Assembly (NCBI GenBank): GCA_002418205.1
Contig: DIDP01000035.1
Span: 40,259-104,258, forward strand
Source: Anaerolineales bacterium UBA5797
GTDB taxonomy: Bacteria; Chloroflexota; Anaerolineae; Anaerolineales; Villigracilaceae
Reading direction: 5' to 3'
DNA: 64,000 nucleotides
Shown here: piece after piece, positions 8,417 through 15,311 of the stretch
Layout of the letters: every line of letters begins with the position of its first letter
How positions within the stretch are numbered: position 1 is the stretch's first letter
Notes under the pieces: generated by a model
What the model was told of the DNA's origin: nothing
Seen by the model: only the letters and a program-made list of their open reading frames with translations
Database searches by the model: none
Program-made: the position numbers and the translations under genes

Positions 8417-8821
8417 ATGGCAACCGATACCGTACAACTCAACTGGAACCCCGAAGAGCAGTTCGTCCTCAGCGATGTGGAGGATTACAGGATCAAGATG
8501 AAGCGCCCCGGCGGCGTCAAACCTTCGGACATGCTGATGATGGCATTGATCGGCTGTTCGTCTGTGGACGTGGTCGAGATCCTGCACAAGCAGAGGCAGG
8601 ACCTGCGAGAACTGAAGGTCACCGCCGAAAGCACGCAGGATGAAGACCCGCCCTGGCGCTTCCGCAGCATCCACATCCATTATCGAGCCGTTGGCAGGGG
8701 CATCGATCTGGAAAAGCTCGGCAAGGCGATCAAGATCAGCGAGGAGAAATATTGCTCGGTGTATGCGACCTTGAAGGATGCGATCGAGATCACACACGAT
8801 TATGAGGTGGTCGAGGGGTAA
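8417..8821 (+). CDS. OsmC-family protein (second, distinct subfamily)
   Basis: A 134-residue OsmC-like protein. Conserved cysteines lie in ALIGCSSVDVVEIL and SEEKYCSVYATL, matching the peroxidatic/resolving pattern. It differs clearly from the OsmC at 4868-5260. The frame opens at a TTG at 8399 and ATGs occur at 8411 and 8417; the last gives MATDTVQLNW, the typical family start, and lies 6 bases after a TATACT box. It ends just before a strong terminator. Confidence 0.87.
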   Translation: MATDTVQLNWNPEEQFVLSDVEDYRIKMKRPGGVKPSDMLMMALIGCSSVDVVEILHKQRQDLRELKVTAESTQDEDPPWRFRSIHIHYRAVGRGIDLEKLGKAIKISEEKYCSVYATLKDAIEITHDYEVVEG

Positions 8822-8853
8822 TCCGCAGATCACACGGATTTCGCAGACAGCAA

Positions 8854-8881
8854 AAACTCCGAAGCGATCACTTCGGAGTTT
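8854..8881. terminator. Bidirectional terminator
   Basis: Arms AAACTCCGAAG (8854-8864) and its complement (8871-8881) with a 6-base loop. It lies between the convergent osmC-like and rhodanese genes. Confidence 0.8.
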
Positions 8882-8961
8882 CGATATTTATCTCATCCTG
8901 AACCATTCGACAAACCCGGGGTGGACTCCTTGACGGGTCTCAGCCGATGTGTGGCGGGATC

Positions 8962-9303
8962 CTATTTCTTTGTTGTAAATCCATTCCCCGACCAGTTCAG
9001 CATGCCGCCCTTCATGTTGACGGCGTTGTAGCCCGCGCGGACCAGCACCTTCGTTGCGGAGCGGCTGCGGTTGCCCGAGGCGCACACACAGACGATCTCC
9101 CTGTCTTTGGGCAGTTCCTTCAGCCGCCGACCCAGTTCGTTCAACGGGATCAGTTTCGCGCCGGTGATGTGACCCGTGCGGAATTCGTCCGGCTGGCGCA
9201 CATCCAGCACGAGGGGTCGTTTGGGTTGTTTCAATTTGTCGTTCAATTCTGCCGCGCTGACCGAGGGCAGGGGCGGTCCGAACAGGGATTGCAACAGGTT
9301 CAC
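8962..9303 (-). CDS. Rhodanese-like domain protein
   Basis: A 113-residue single-domain rhodanese. It has LDVRQPDEFRTGHITGAKLIP and the active-site loop CASGNRSRSA with the catalytic cysteine. The family moves sulfane sulfur or handles persulfides in the cytosol. The start codon is GTG, supported by an AGGAGA site 8-9 bases upstream. It adds to the thiol and sulfur theme of the first 9 kb. Confidence 0.92.
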   Translation of the reverse strand: MNLLQSLFGPPLPSVSAAELNDKLKQPKRPLVLDVRQPDEFRTGHITGAKLIPLNELGRRLKELPKDREIVCVCASGNRSRSATKVLVRAGYNAVNMKGGMLNWSGNGFTTKK

Positions 9304-9528
9304 GCCGGTCTCTCCTAAAGTTGGTATAGGTATTTACCGCTTGTCTCATAAATAACCTGAACTTTTCAAATGCTTTTGCAGGTTGAAATTCAAATTTTGA
9401 GTTTGGATAATTATGCGGCACTCTGTAGATGCAGGGGGACGCAAAAAGTTGCAGGGAGGCAGGTCATCGGTCCGCGTGAGGCGGGTTTTCGTCGTCATCG
9501 TTCCCCAGAGGAGAGGCTGGTGGTGCCG

Positions 9529-9837
9529 CTATCCCTCGTTCAGGAGGTCCCGCCCTTTGAAATAATCGGAGACCGCCAGGTCGAAGGGACGTTTGCCCTG
9601 CGCGGCGGCATCCGCTTCGTATCGGGCGCGGACCTCGGGGTCTGCCAGCGCGGACCGGGCATATGCCACCGCCCGTTTGAAACGCCGACGGTGCGCCTGC
9701 TGCGCCTCGCTCCATTGCACGTTGGACATATCCGGCTTTTTGATGAGGGTCTGCCTGCCGTACATGTAACGGAAGGTGAAATTGGCGATCGAGCCGTGCA
9801 ATTTGTTGATGATGGGGTTAAGGTGGATTTTCGCCAT
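9529..9837 (-). CDS. Conserved hypothetical protein, about 100 residues
   Basis: A 102-residue basic protein starting MAKIHLNPIINKLHG, with YGRQTLIKKPDMSNVQWSEAQ in the middle and an Ala/Arg-rich helical part, then GKRPFDLAVSDYF near the end. I do not recognise a named domain. No signal peptide or membrane helix. AAAGAG precedes the ATG. It stands alone between intergenic stretches. The ordered N-terminal beta pattern and helical C-terminal part suggest a folded protein rather than a chance frame. Confidence 0.6.
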   Translation of the reverse strand: MAKIHLNPIINKLHGSIANFTFRYMYGRQTLIKKPDMSNVQWSEAQQAHRRRFKRAVAYARSALADPEVRARYEADAAAQGKRPFDLAVSDYFKGRDLLNEG

Positions 9838-10181
9838 TGTTGCTCTTTCATTGGTAGGGGGATGTCAGGGAGTGCTCAAGAATTCCTGTACTCATCCTGT
9901 ACTGACCGCTGGGGATGGCCAAGGAATGACCATGGGATGGTGGCTGGACGGGATTCGTTTTGTGGGGAGAGTCCCTGGGGGGCGTGAGTATTATCATAAT
10001 TCCCGTCCGAATTGACAAGAATATGGCTCGACAGAACCGTTAGTTCCCCCCCTTGCAAACCTGACAGGTCGGGAAAAGACAAAGGCTCATCGGCAAAAGT
10101 GGCAGGGGACAACTGTCACCTCATTGCACGGATCCCATCCCTGAACGAAAATGTCTCATGCTTCAATGCTATAATTGACCC
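9838..10181. other. Intergenic stretch without a supported gene
   Basis: No convincing frame, tRNA or repeat array. It holds an ACCTGACAGGTCGG palindrome-like stretch near 10060 and, at its right end, the -10 box of the next gene. Confidence 0.5.
10170..10175 (+). promoter_or_regulatory. -10 box for leaderless transcription of the small gene at 10182
   Basis: A perfect TATAAT ends 6 bases before the ATG, and there is no ribosome site. The -35 region is not recognisable. Confidence 0.45.
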
Positions 10182-10421
10182 ATGGACGCCAATTTCGGCA
10201 TCAAGATGTACCGTGAGCGTTGGAAAGCCATCGAGGAAATCGAACGGGAGGAACTGCGCGCCCTGTCCCCAGATGGACATTGGAAGCAGATCAACTCTTT
10301 ATTTCAGTTCGGTTCGCTGCTTGGCTTGACCCACGGCGATGATGGCGAAAAGGATGTGTTTCTGCGTTGGGCGAAATTGAAGGATATTCACGAACAGAAG
10401 CAAGTTGACAAACTCAAATAA
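10182..10421 (+). CDS. Small conserved-looking hypothetical protein (79 aa)
   Basis: A 79-residue charged soluble protein (MDANFGIKMYRERWKAIEE at the start, LFQFGSLLGLTHGDDGEKD in the middle, KDIHEQKQVDKLK at the end). No known domain is recognised. A perfect -10 box directly before the ATG and a terminator right after the stop support a real, separately transcribed gene. The function is unknown. Confidence 0.6.
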   Translation: MDANFGIKMYRERWKAIEEIEREELRALSPDGHWKQINSLFQFGSLLGLTHGDDGEKDVFLRWAKLKDIHEQKQVDKLK

Positions 10422-10445
10422 AAACTCCGAAGTCAGATAAAAAAA

Positions 10446-10471
10446 GGATGTGACTGTTAATAGTCACATCC
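10446..10471. terminator. Terminator, strongest for the minus strand
   Basis: Arms GGATGTGACT (10446-10455) and its complement (10462-10471). A seven-A run on the left gives a U-tract on minus-strand RNA, so it would end the vapBC-like transcript; it may also stop the plus-strand gene at 10182. Confidence 0.8.
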
Positions 10472-10504
10472 AAAATTTGATAGGCATCTGTATTTTTTCA
10501 CTCA

Positions 10505-10549
10505 TCAAAACCCAAACTCCTTCCAAAACTCCTCATCATACCTCCTCGA
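10505..10549 (-). pseudogene. Remnant of a herA 3' end (third copy)
   Basis: Read on the minus strand this encodes SRRYDEEFWKEFGF and a stop, matching the herA C-terminal motif SRRYDDEFWKELL and its final LGF. No upstream herA sequence is kept. It lies just beyond the PIN toxin gene, between that gene and the terminator at 10446-10471. Confidence 0.7.
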
Positions 10550-10582
10550 CTCCCCTGCGGGCAGGCAGCGGCACAGGTTACA

Positions 10583-11005
10583 TCATTCCAGGTACTTATC
10601 TACAAATTCCCGCGGCTTCAAGACCTGAATTCCCTGATATCCAGATGCTTTTAGCAGATGTTTATCTCCGCTGATGATGACCCTGCTTCCACTTGCCAGC
10701 GCACAGGCAAAGAACTTGTCATCGTCGGGGTCTTCACAAACTGGCTCCTTCAGGACCGCCGATTTGTATACCTTTGCATGTTCGAGAACGAAGTTCAGGA
10801 TTGGCATGAGGTCAACGGCGGGATGTTCCTCCCCGAGTATCTCTCCAACCCGCCGATATTCATCCAATATTTCCTGCGAAACAACCATTTCGAAGCCGCC
10901 CGACTGCCAGGCTTTGAGGATTTGATAGGGAGGTCCGCTGAAGAAAATGCCCGAGACGAACACATTCGTGTCCATCACGACCTTCAAATCCAGGACGACC
11001 TTCAT
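10583..11005 (-). CDS. PIN-domain toxin (VapC-like)
   Basis: A 140-residue PIN-domain RNase. Acidic metal ligands are visible in VMDTNVFVSGIF (N-terminal Asp), a Glu in VSQEILDEY, and DPDDDKFFACAL plus ISGDKHLL toward the end. PIN toxins cut RNA and are held inactive by their antitoxin. The first four bases overlap the stop of the upstream AbrB-type antitoxin gene, the classic toxin-antitoxin coupling. An alternative start is the internal Met at residue 11. Confidence 0.9.
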   Translation of the reverse strand: MKVVLDLKVVMDTNVFVSGIFFSGPPYQILKAWQSGGFEMVVSQEILDEYRRVGEILGEEHPAVDLMPILNFVLEHAKVYKSAVLKEPVCEDPDDDKFFACALASGSRVIISGDKHLLKASGYQGIQVLKPREFVDKYLE

Positions 11006-11265
11006 TTACGCCCTCGCGCTTTGGCTATGGCGGTTTCAATATCCTTCTTCTTCAACCCAGCCGCCTTCGCCTGCGTGCGCGCTTGTTGAATAAGTTCAGC
11101 AAACTCGCCCAAGTCCGGCGGTTCAATCGCTTTCAGGATGATGACATCCGCGTCACCTACAACAACAAACTGTGCGCCTTCTTCCAGCTTGAGTCTTTTG
11201 CGAATCGTTTCAGGGATGACAACCTGTCCCTTCGATGACATGCGTGTGGTGGCTAGTGCATCCAT
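11002..11265 (-). CDS. AbrB/SpoVT-family antitoxin (VapB-like)
   Basis: An 87-residue protein with an N-terminal swapped-hairpin AbrB DNA-binding domain (TTRMSSKGQVVIPETIRKRL) and a charged C-terminal helix ending KARGRK that would wrap the toxin. It precedes and overlaps the PIN toxin gene. Such antitoxins also repress their own promoter; a TTACCAGTAAGAA-like dyad lies just upstream near 11279-11291. Confidence 0.9.
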   Translation of the reverse strand: MDALATTRMSSKGQVVIPETIRKRLKLEEGAQFVVVGDADVIILKAIEPPDLGEFAELIQQARTQAKAAGLKKKDIETAIAKARGRK

Positions 11266-11305
11266 AATCTCTCCTTTCTTACTGGTAAGATTATAACACG
11301 GAAGC

Positions 11306-11487
11306 CTAAAATCCCAACTCCTTCCCCGCCTTTGGCGGGACAGGCAAATTCTGCTCCTAAAAGCCCAAGTCTTTCATATTCTGTGCTTCGCTTCGCTTTT
11401 CCTTCCCTCCCAACAACTCCTTCCAAAACTCCTCGTCATACCTTCTTGACCGCACGGGCAACGGCATCGGGACTCCCCAACGAGCAA
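11306..11487 (-). pseudogene. In-frame duplicate of the herA 3' end (second copy)
   Basis: About 180 bp closely matching 12159-12341, the true herA end plus its downstream flank. On the minus strand it encodes GVPMPLPVRSRRYDEEFW, then KELLGGKEKRSEAQNMKDLGF and a stop at 11357-11359; after the stop the flank again ends in KELGF-stop (11306-11323). Substitutions are mostly conservative (DDEF to DEEF, LKEL to MKDL), as between diverged homologues rather than a fresh duplication. There is no start or ATPase domain. Confidence 0.8.
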
Positions 11488-11493
11488 ATAAAA

Positions 11494-11536
11494 ACACCAT
11501 GAAAATCGAAAGTCTCATGTTCGAATTTCATGGTGT
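11494..11536. terminator. Long-stem terminator after the BrnT/BrnA module
   Basis: 17-bp arms (11494-11510, 11520-11536) with a single mismatch and a 9-base loop; ACACCATGAAA begins the left arm. An AT-rich run follows on the minus strand. It ends the antitoxin transcript. Confidence 0.8.
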
Positions 11537-11543
11537 CCATTAA

Positions 11544-11831
11544 TTATCCTCCGCTTGGTAGGTGACGTGACTTGAAATCCTGTTCAATCCGTTCCTGTAA
11601 AAATATCTTGATCAGGGATTGATACGGCACATCGCGCTCGTTTGCCATTTGGCGTAGGGCATCCAAAAGCGATTCGGGTAGGCGGAGTGAAATCGCCTTG
11701 GTGGAAGGTTTCAAATTGGGAAATAGCACCCGCTCAGCGCTGCCCCAGTTCAGGTATTCGGAGGAATCGTTCTCGCTCCAAAATTCCCGTTCTTCGTCTT
11801 CATTCTTGAAATTAGGAATCGGCTTGCTCAT
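11544..11831 (-). CDS. CopG/BrnA-type antitoxin
   Basis: A 95-residue protein. The acidic N-terminal half (NEDEEREFWSENDSSEYLNW) is of the kind that contacts the toxin, and the C-terminal ribbon-helix-helix (KAISLRLPESLLDALRQMAN) binds DNA. It overlaps the end of the upstream BrnT-like gene by 20 bases, toxin first and antitoxin second, as in BrnT/BrnA systems. Confidence 0.87.
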   Translation of the reverse strand: MSKPIPNFKNEDEEREFWSENDSSEYLNWGSAERVLFPNLKPSTKAISLRLPESLLDALRQMANERDVPYQSLIKIFLQERIEQDFKSRHLPSGG

Positions 11832-12111
11832 AGATTTTGCGCTCCTTCTTGCTCATGTCGCGGGTAGAGATCACACGGATTTTATCTTCACGGACGGTAA
11901 ACGCAATGAATAACCGTCTGCCAGCGATGGTATGACCGAGTACATAATATCGCGGCTCATCTTGAGAATGGGCATCATCAGACTGGAGCAGGAGTGGCAG
12001 GTTGAAGAACACTTCTTCACATTCACTTGCCAACACCTCGTGCTTTTCCCAGTTCTTGTCTCGATTGTTTTCATCCCAATCAAAGCCCCTGAGTTGACTC
12101 AGGTCAATCAT
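11812..12111 (-). CDS. brnT: BrnT-family toxin
   Basis: A 99-residue RelE-fold ribonuclease toxin. The family pattern is clear: FDWDENNRDKNWEKHEV at the start, then RYYVLGHTIAGRRLFIAFTVREDKIRVISTRDMSKKERKIYE. BrnT toxins cut RNA and stop translation. An 8-bp-arm palindrome directly upstream (12116-12134) is a likely autoregulatory operator. The gene sits between herA and the antitoxin gene, all on the minus strand. Confidence 0.9.
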   Translation of the reverse strand: MIDLSQLRGFDWDENNRDKNWEKHEVLASECEEVFFNLPLLLQSDDAHSQDEPRYYVLGHTIAGRRLFIAFTVREDKIRVISTRDMSKKERKIYEQADS

Positions 12112-12115
12112 GGCT

Positions 12116-12134
12116 GTATATTACCATAATATAC
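12116..12134. promoter_or_regulatory. Palindromic operator of the brnT/brnA promoter
   Basis: GTATATTA-CCA-TAATATAC, perfect 8-bp arms with a 3-base centre, 4 bases upstream of the brnT start codon. Its position over the likely promoter and the ribbon-helix-helix antitoxin encoded downstream suggest autorepression. Confidence 0.6.
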
Positions 12135-12158
12135 AAAGGAAGGTCAACTATCTTCATA

Positions 12159-12176
12159 TCAGAATCCCAACTCCTT
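12159..12176 (-). repeat. Extra KELGF-stop tail downstream of herA
   Basis: 34 bases past the true herA stop the sequence again reads AAG GAG TTG GGA TTC TGA (KELGF-stop). The same arrangement recurs in the copy at 11306-11323. A CCCGCC-TTT-GGCGGG hairpin lies between the two stops. Confidence 0.6.
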
Positions 12177-12209
12177 CCCCGCCTTTGGCGGGACAGGCAA
12201 ACTCTGCTC

Positions 12210-13913
12210 CTAAAAACCTAGTTCTTTCAGGTTTTGTTCTTTACTGCGTTTTTCCTTCTCACCCAGCAACTCCTTCCAAAACTCATCGTCATACCGTCGC
12301 GACCGCACAGGCAACGGCATCGGGACTCCCCAACCGAGCAACAGAACATCCTCCTTCGGTTGGAGTCGTGCCAGCATGCCGCGCAAAGCCTCCCGTCCCG
12401 CCAGACCCGAGAGCACAGCGTGGATATCGTCCTCGTCACCGAGCCAGCCTGAGATGCGCGTCCCCAATTGGCTCATCACCTCGTCATAAATTTGCGACGG
12501 GCGTTGGTCGACGATCAACAGCGTTACGTAATATTTGCGCAGTTCGCGGGCGATGGTCGCAAAGGTCGTCTGCGCCGCCATCTCGCGGTTCAACAACTTG
12601 TGCGCCTCCTCCACCACGATCACCAGCGGACGCGGCTCCTCTTTGCCGTGCGTTCTGAACGCGTTGGTCTTATGCTCCCACGCATTACGGATCTTGCGTG
12701 TCAACAGGTTCGAGACCAGCAGGTAATCCAGGTCGCTTTCGTGTTCGCCGAACGACAGCACCACATGCTGTCCGTTCTCCAGCGAGGCGATGATCTCCTT
12801 CACGCTGTCCGCCGCGGGCTTGTCCACGATATACGGCTTGCCGAACAACCGACGCAGCTTATCGTGCAGTCCCTCCGCCGCCGCCACATTGACTCCATTC
12901 GCCAAAGCCCATGCCGCCACACTTCCCTCGGCTGGCACCTCTTTCTTCTTTCCTCTTTCATCCTCGATCACAACCGTATCACGATTCATCGCCCGAAACT
13001 CTGCAAACCACGCATCCCTGAACGAAGTGTATAACGCATTCAACGTCGTCGGCGTGGTCTCGCGCAGATTCAACTCACGCATCAACGTTTCAATATCGCT
13101 TGTGGAGATGTCTCCCGTTGAGATCTCCAAATTAAAATCTGGATTCCTGGTCCTTATAGTTGCTCCACCTCCCAAGCCGACGATTCGGACCTTCGATCCG
13201 AATTTGGTCTTCAGTCCCGTCACAGCTTTTTTCGTGTCTGACGCCACATCGTCAAAACCATACTCGTTGTGCATATCCAGCACGAACACCGACGCCTTGT
13301 TATAGTGCATCAACCCCGCCAGCACCAACCGCGTCAAAAACGACTTGCCCGTACCCGTCGCCCCAAACACCCCCGACGACCTCTGTACGAACTTCTCCAT
13401 ATCGATGCACACAGGATGATTCTGCTCGCGCGTGTACCCGATCACAAAGTTGCCCTTCTCGTTCGGGTCACCGAAGATCTCGGCGATGTCACCTTCATTC
13501 GCCAGAAACACCTGTGCGTGATGCGGCGGCACATTCTTGACAGGCAGGATGCGCGGCTCATCCTTCAATCCCGCGGCGATCTTTCCCTGCCAATCCTTGT
13601 AAGCCGCCGTCCCCAACTCAGGACCCACCTCCAACATCAAATTCGGCAGCACTTCTAAATTGGCGTAGAGCGTCTGTCCATGCAGCGCCTGGGCGATATG
13701 CGCAGGGAACCGACCCTCCATCTGCTCATCCGCAAAGCGCGGGTCTGTGGCGCCGAGGACAATGTCCGTGACGATGCCATAATAATTCCACTCCCCCGAC
13801 TGAATCACCACAAACGCCCCCTCCTGAATCTCCTGCGGCGAAACCGTGAGCCTCACGCGGAAGTTTTCCTTTAATCCGCCGCCAACCAGATAACCGATTT
13901 TTGTTCTATCCAT
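12210..13913 (-). CDS. herA: HerA-family hexameric DNA-translocase ATPase
   Basis: A 567-residue HerA/DUF87 ATPase. An N-terminal HAS barrel (IGYLVGGG... IQSGEWNYYGIVTDI) is followed by Walker A GATGTGKS (184-191), the HerA motif LDMHNEYG (212-219), Walker B LVIVVEEAH (430-438) and the sensor segment VDQRPSQI (468-475). HerA works with the nuclease NurA to resect DNA ends; nurA lies in the same locus at 15312. The C-terminal tail RRYDDEFWKELLGEKEKRS is the part duplicated twice downstream. Homologues also occur in phage-defence systems. Confidence 0.93.
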   Translation of the reverse strand: MDRTKIGYLVGGGLKENFRVRLTVSPQEIQEGAFVVIQSGEWNYYGIVTDIVLGATDPRFADEQMEGRFPAHIAQALHGQTLYANLEVLPNLMLEVGPELGTAAYKDWQGKIAAGLKDEPRILPVKNVPPHHAQVFLANEGDIAEIFGDPNEKGNFVIGYTREQNHPVCIDMEKFVQRSSGVFGATGTGKSFLTRLVLAGLMHYNKASVFVLDMHNEYGFDDVASDTKKAVTGLKTKFGSKVRIVGLGGGATIRTRNPDFNLEISTGDISTSDIETLMRELNLRETTPTTLNALYTSFRDAWFAEFRAMNRDTVVIEDERGKKKEVPAEGSVAAWALANGVNVAAAEGLHDKLRRLFGKPYIVDKPAADSVKEIIASLENGQHVVLSFGEHESDLDYLLVSNLLTRKIRNAWEHKTNAFRTHGKEEPRPLVIVVEEAHKLLNREMAAQTTFATIARELRKYYVTLLIVDQRPSQIYDEVMSQLGTRISGWLGDEDDIHAVLSGLAGREALRGMLARLQPKEDVLLLGWGVPMPLPVRSRRYDDEFWKELLGEKEKRSKEQNLKELGF

Positions 13914-13935
13914 AATTACCTCTTTTCAAGAACCC

Positions 13936-14170
13936 TCGCTGGTTGAGTAGTCCCGCATGCTCTTCGCGGGACGTATCGAAACCAGACATAACCTTCAAAC
14001 TTAAAATTTCATACCAACCCGGTGGTCGAGTAGCCCGAAGGGCGTACACCTGCACCCACAGCAGGTGCGGTGTCGAAACCACATCTAACCTTCAATCTTT
14101 ATCTTCCTGCTCACTTCATGTTGTGGTCTCGATACGGTCTCGGCTATCGCCTCGACCTACTCGACCACCG
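13936..14170. repeat. Tandem set of GGT(T/G)GTCGAGTAG...TATCGAAACC repeats
   Basis: Three related hairpin units in 235 bp: 13936-13985 (GGTTGAGTAGTCCCGC...GTATCGAAACC), 14020-14082 (GGTGGTCGAGTAGCCC...GTCGAAACCAC) and 14120-14170 (GTGGTCTCGATACGG...CTACTCGACCACC, inverted). They fill the gap between the K+ channel and herA genes. Confidence 0.75.
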
Positions 14171-14179
14171 TTTGAAACT

Positions 14180-14548
14180 TTAACTCTCCGTGCTCTCTAT
14201 GTCGTCTTCCTTCAATTTCCTTCCAACTAATGGCTTTACCTTCCTCGAATGCTCACCCAGCAAAATAATAAAACCCGAGATCAAACTGATTCCCACAAAG
14301 ATATACACCATCGTAAAGATCTTCCCGGCATCCGTCTTCGGTGCGAAATCGCCGTAACCCACCGTCGCCAGCGTGATGATCGTAAAGTACAGCGCATCCA
14401 ATATGCGCCAATGTTCCACTCTTGCATAAAAGAGTGTGCCACCTGCGATCACAAGCACCACCCAAATAAACAACGCGCGGAACTCCCTGTCTTGCAGTCC
14501 TTGCCGGATACTGCGGAAGAAACGAATGATGAGAACAAAGAACATCAT
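14180..14548 (-). CDS. Two-helix potassium channel
   Basis: A 122-residue channel subunit with two membrane helices flanking a pore loop whose selectivity filter reads TVGYGD (in TIITLATVGYGDFAP). A short cytosolic tail follows without an RCK domain. Four subunits would make a K+ pore in the cell membrane. It starts 10 bases after the HAS-barrel-like gene, so it is in the same transcript as nurA and herA, an odd place for a channel. It may respond to voltage, ions or a partner protein; nothing in the sequence says which. Confidence 0.93.
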   Translation of the reverse strand: MMFFVLIIRFFRSIRQGLQDREFRALFIWVVLVIAGGTLFYARVEHWRILDALYFTIITLATVGYGDFAPKTDAGKIFTMVYIFVGISLISGFIILLGEHSRKVKPLVGRKLKEDDIESTES

Positions 14549-14558
14549 GACCTCACCT

Positions 14559-15149
14559 TTATATCGTCACGTCGCTCAATGCCCCCAACACGGACATCAA
14601 CGTCGGGTAATCGTCTCGCAGCAGGGTAATAACCTCCTGCGTTGCACGCTCCTGCCAGCTTTTGTCCACCTGCGCGGACTGCGCCTGCAAGATGTGCGCC
14701 GCCACCACTTCACCGACAGGGATTTCCTTGTTATTCAGGATATGCCTGAAATACCCAAACTTCTCCGTGAATCTTGCAATATCTTTTTCATCACACAAGT
14801 AGATCACATCCAAACTCAGCGGCGGACGCGGCGGCAATAGATGAAATATCCTCCCATCCTGCTCATATCCCACCGCCAGCACGGACATCTCCACAGGCAC
14901 GATGCGCCTCTCGCGGTTATCGCGCACCACCTCCTCGCTGACGTTGTCTGCCGTCACAAGCTGGCGCACCAGCCCGTCATCGTCAATGTGAATATCGTAA
15001 ATCAGCCCGAAGATCTGATACCCATCTCCGAGCGGCGCGCGCACCAGCGCCCCAAACGATGGCGCATCCAGTTGGTTGACGCGACAGCCTGCGATGAAGC
15101 CCGTTGTCCCTGCGCGGAGTAAACGTCCGATTTCGATTGGTTGAGTCAT
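14559..15149 (-). CDS. HAS-barrel-like protein of the HerA/NurA locus
   Basis: A 196-residue soluble protein. The N-terminus (IGRLLRAGTTGFIAGCRVNQ... VRAPLGDGYQIFGLIYDIHI) resembles the HAS barrel that opens HerA itself, but no ATPase follows. The rest contains RIVPVEMSVLAVGY, a Pro-rich turn (LPPRPPLSLDVIYL) and a helical C-terminus. A likely role is an adaptor for HerA or NurA; this is inference from fold resemblance and position between the two genes. No named family is recognised with certainty. Confidence 0.6.
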   Translation of the reverse strand: MTQPIEIGRLLRAGTTGFIAGCRVNQLDAPSFGALVRAPLGDGYQIFGLIYDIHIDDDGLVRQLVTADNVSEEVVRDNRERRIVPVEMSVLAVGYEQDGRIFHLLPPRPPLSLDVIYLCDEKDIARFTEKFGYFRHILNNKEIPVGEVVAAHILQAQSAQVDKSWQERATQEVITLLRDDYPTLMSVLGALSDVTI

Positions 15150-15179
15150 AAAGTCTCCTCTTGTCGCTGTGAGCCCCGA

Positions 15180-15310
15180 TGATTGAGTAGGGCGAAGCCC
15201 GTATCGAAATCGAGGGGCAAAGCAATCTCCCTGTTCGCGGGGGTTGCCTCGCTCGCCTGGTTTCGATATGCCACTTCGTGGCTACTCAACCGGCGCTCGC
15301 TCGCAACGAC
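15180..15310. repeat. Mosaic of two hairpin repeat classes abutting the nurA stop
   Basis: GATTGAGTAGGGCGAAGCCCGTATCGAAATC, then a CAAAGCAATCTCC segment of the TCATTGCGAG class, then TGGTTTCGATATGCCACTTCG...GCTACTCAACC and CTCGCAACGA. It ends 1-2 bases from the nurA stop codon. Confidence 0.7.
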
Positions 15311-15311
15311 A

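Noticed and set aside
8888..9421. A 177-codon minus-strand frame over the rhodanese gene
   Set aside because: It overlaps the rhodanese gene in another frame on the same strand; the rhodanese frame has the active-site loop and a ribosome site.
9838..10181. TTGACA at about 10013 as a promoter
   Set aside because: No -10 box at 16-18 bp downstream.
11280..11540. Possible insertion-sequence remnant between the two toxin-antitoxin modules
   Set aside because: No transposase fragment or target duplication; the sequence is explained by the herA tail copy and a terminator.
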